Source: Actinomycetes bacterium (GTDB lineage: Bacteria > Actinomycetota > Humimicrobiia > Humimicrobiales > Humimicrobiaceae). Taken from it: 64,000 nucleotides of DNA. Position numbers and translations under genes: made by a program. Where the stretch lies: positions 1-64,000 of the forward strand of contig JAIOXO010000004.1 of the NCBI GenBank assembly GCA_022396035.1, in the 5' to 3' direction. The first letter of the stretch is position 1. Each line of letters begins with the position of its first letter. The notes beneath the pieces were generated by a model. That model was given only the letters and a program-made list of their open reading frames with translations, made no database searches and was not told where the DNA came from. Below, in pieces: positions 63,844-64,000 of the stretch.

Positions 63844-64000
63844 ATGGCTGAAAACCAGATAAGAGTTATTAATTTTGGAGAGGTATCCTGGCTTGATTCA
63901 CAGGCAATTTATCATGCAGTTGCCCATTCTTTTAAACCTGATAGCCCTGATACCATTACTATTATGAGTCCAAAACAAACTTATGTCAGTATAGGGTATT
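63844..64000 (+). CDS. Lipoate/biotin protein ligase-like protein, N-terminal part (runs off the window end)
   Basis: 52 codons are visible: RVINFGEVSWLDSQAIYHAVAH and then TITIMSPKQTYVSIGY. The W-DSQ-IYHA start and the S-P-K-Q-x-Y-V-x-I-G-Y segment match the lipoate-protein ligase A family. AGAGGA precedes the ATG. The active-site Lys lies beyond the window. Confidence 0.75.
   Translation, partial: MAENQIRVINFGEVSWLDSQAIYHAVAHSFKPDSPDTITIMSPKQTYVSIGY

Overview
The window looks like a contig from an anaerobic, Gram-positive-type (monoderm) bacterium of moderate to low GC. The reasons are the mcsA-mcsB-clpC-disA-ispD-ispF-cysE-cysS-rlmB-yacP block (an order best known from Bacillota and related lineages), the rpsF-ssb-rpsR-DUF2232-rplI-dnaB block, a PASTA-domain Ser/Thr kinase with a PP2C phosphatase, many TTG starts with strong Shine-Dalgarno (SD) sites, and anaerobic enzymes (2-hydroxyacyl-CoA dehydratase subunits, an Etf with a ferredoxin domain, an MTHFR_C iron-sulfur protein). 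A deep-branching Bacillota or low-GC Actinomycetota lineage is plausible; no 16S gene is present to decide.

Layout. 0-2.5 kb: trehalose synthesis (otsA, otsB) beside the start of a DUF5752-like gene. 2.5-5.4 kb: two 2-hydroxyacyl-CoA dehydratase-type subunits and a GerMN lipoprotein on the minus strand. 5.5-8.8 kb: NAD salvage (nicotinamidase, nicotinate phosphoribosyltransferase), a histidine phosphatase and an MscS channel. 8.8-16 kb: ribosomal and replication genes, then purA-purD-purE. 16-18.9 kb: an isolated pstB, then greA-lysS behind a consensus promoter. 19-30.4 kb: protein quality control, c-di-AMP, isoprenoid, cysteine, RNA modification and nuclease genes. 30.4-35 kb: an MTHFR_C protein, feoA, and a bioY - (carboxyltransferase-like/AccB fusion) - accC operon. 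35-38.3 kb: acyl-CoA dehydrogenase with EtfB and EtfA. 38.3-40.2 kb: birA and an M29 aminopeptidase. 40.3-45.5 kb: fatty acid synthesis (fabZ-fabD-fabG-fabF-accD-accA). 45.5-48 kb: pknB and PP2C.

48-60.8 kb is an accessory, decaying island. It holds IS21-type and IS1634-type transposase remnants, a 3-prime remnant of a V-type ATPase subunit D gene, a two-component pair with a Rossmann-type sensor domain, a CopB-type copper ATPase operon, c-di-GMP enzymes (one broken by a single UGA), and a broken large serine recombinase that abuts an intact tRNA-Leu(CAG). A 13-base exact copy of the 5-prime end of that tRNA lies at 48127-48139, next to the last core gene, suggesting tRNA-targeted integration. 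From 60.8 kb core-like genes return: a tiny lysine-rich peptide gene with its own promoter and terminator, small membrane proteins, a TreT-type trehalose synthase, a lipoprotein and the start of a lipoate/biotin ligase-like gene.

Most notable are (1) a 595-residue protein whose N-terminal part is an OadA/PycB-type carboxyltransferase lacking the metal-binding His pair and whose C-terminal part is a complete AccB, encoded next to bioY and accC while accD/accA lie elsewhere; (2) a McsB protein-arginine kinase homologue that keeps the catalytic Cys but has lost most nucleotide-binding arginines; and (3) a compact transcription unit for a 13-residue lysine-rich peptide.
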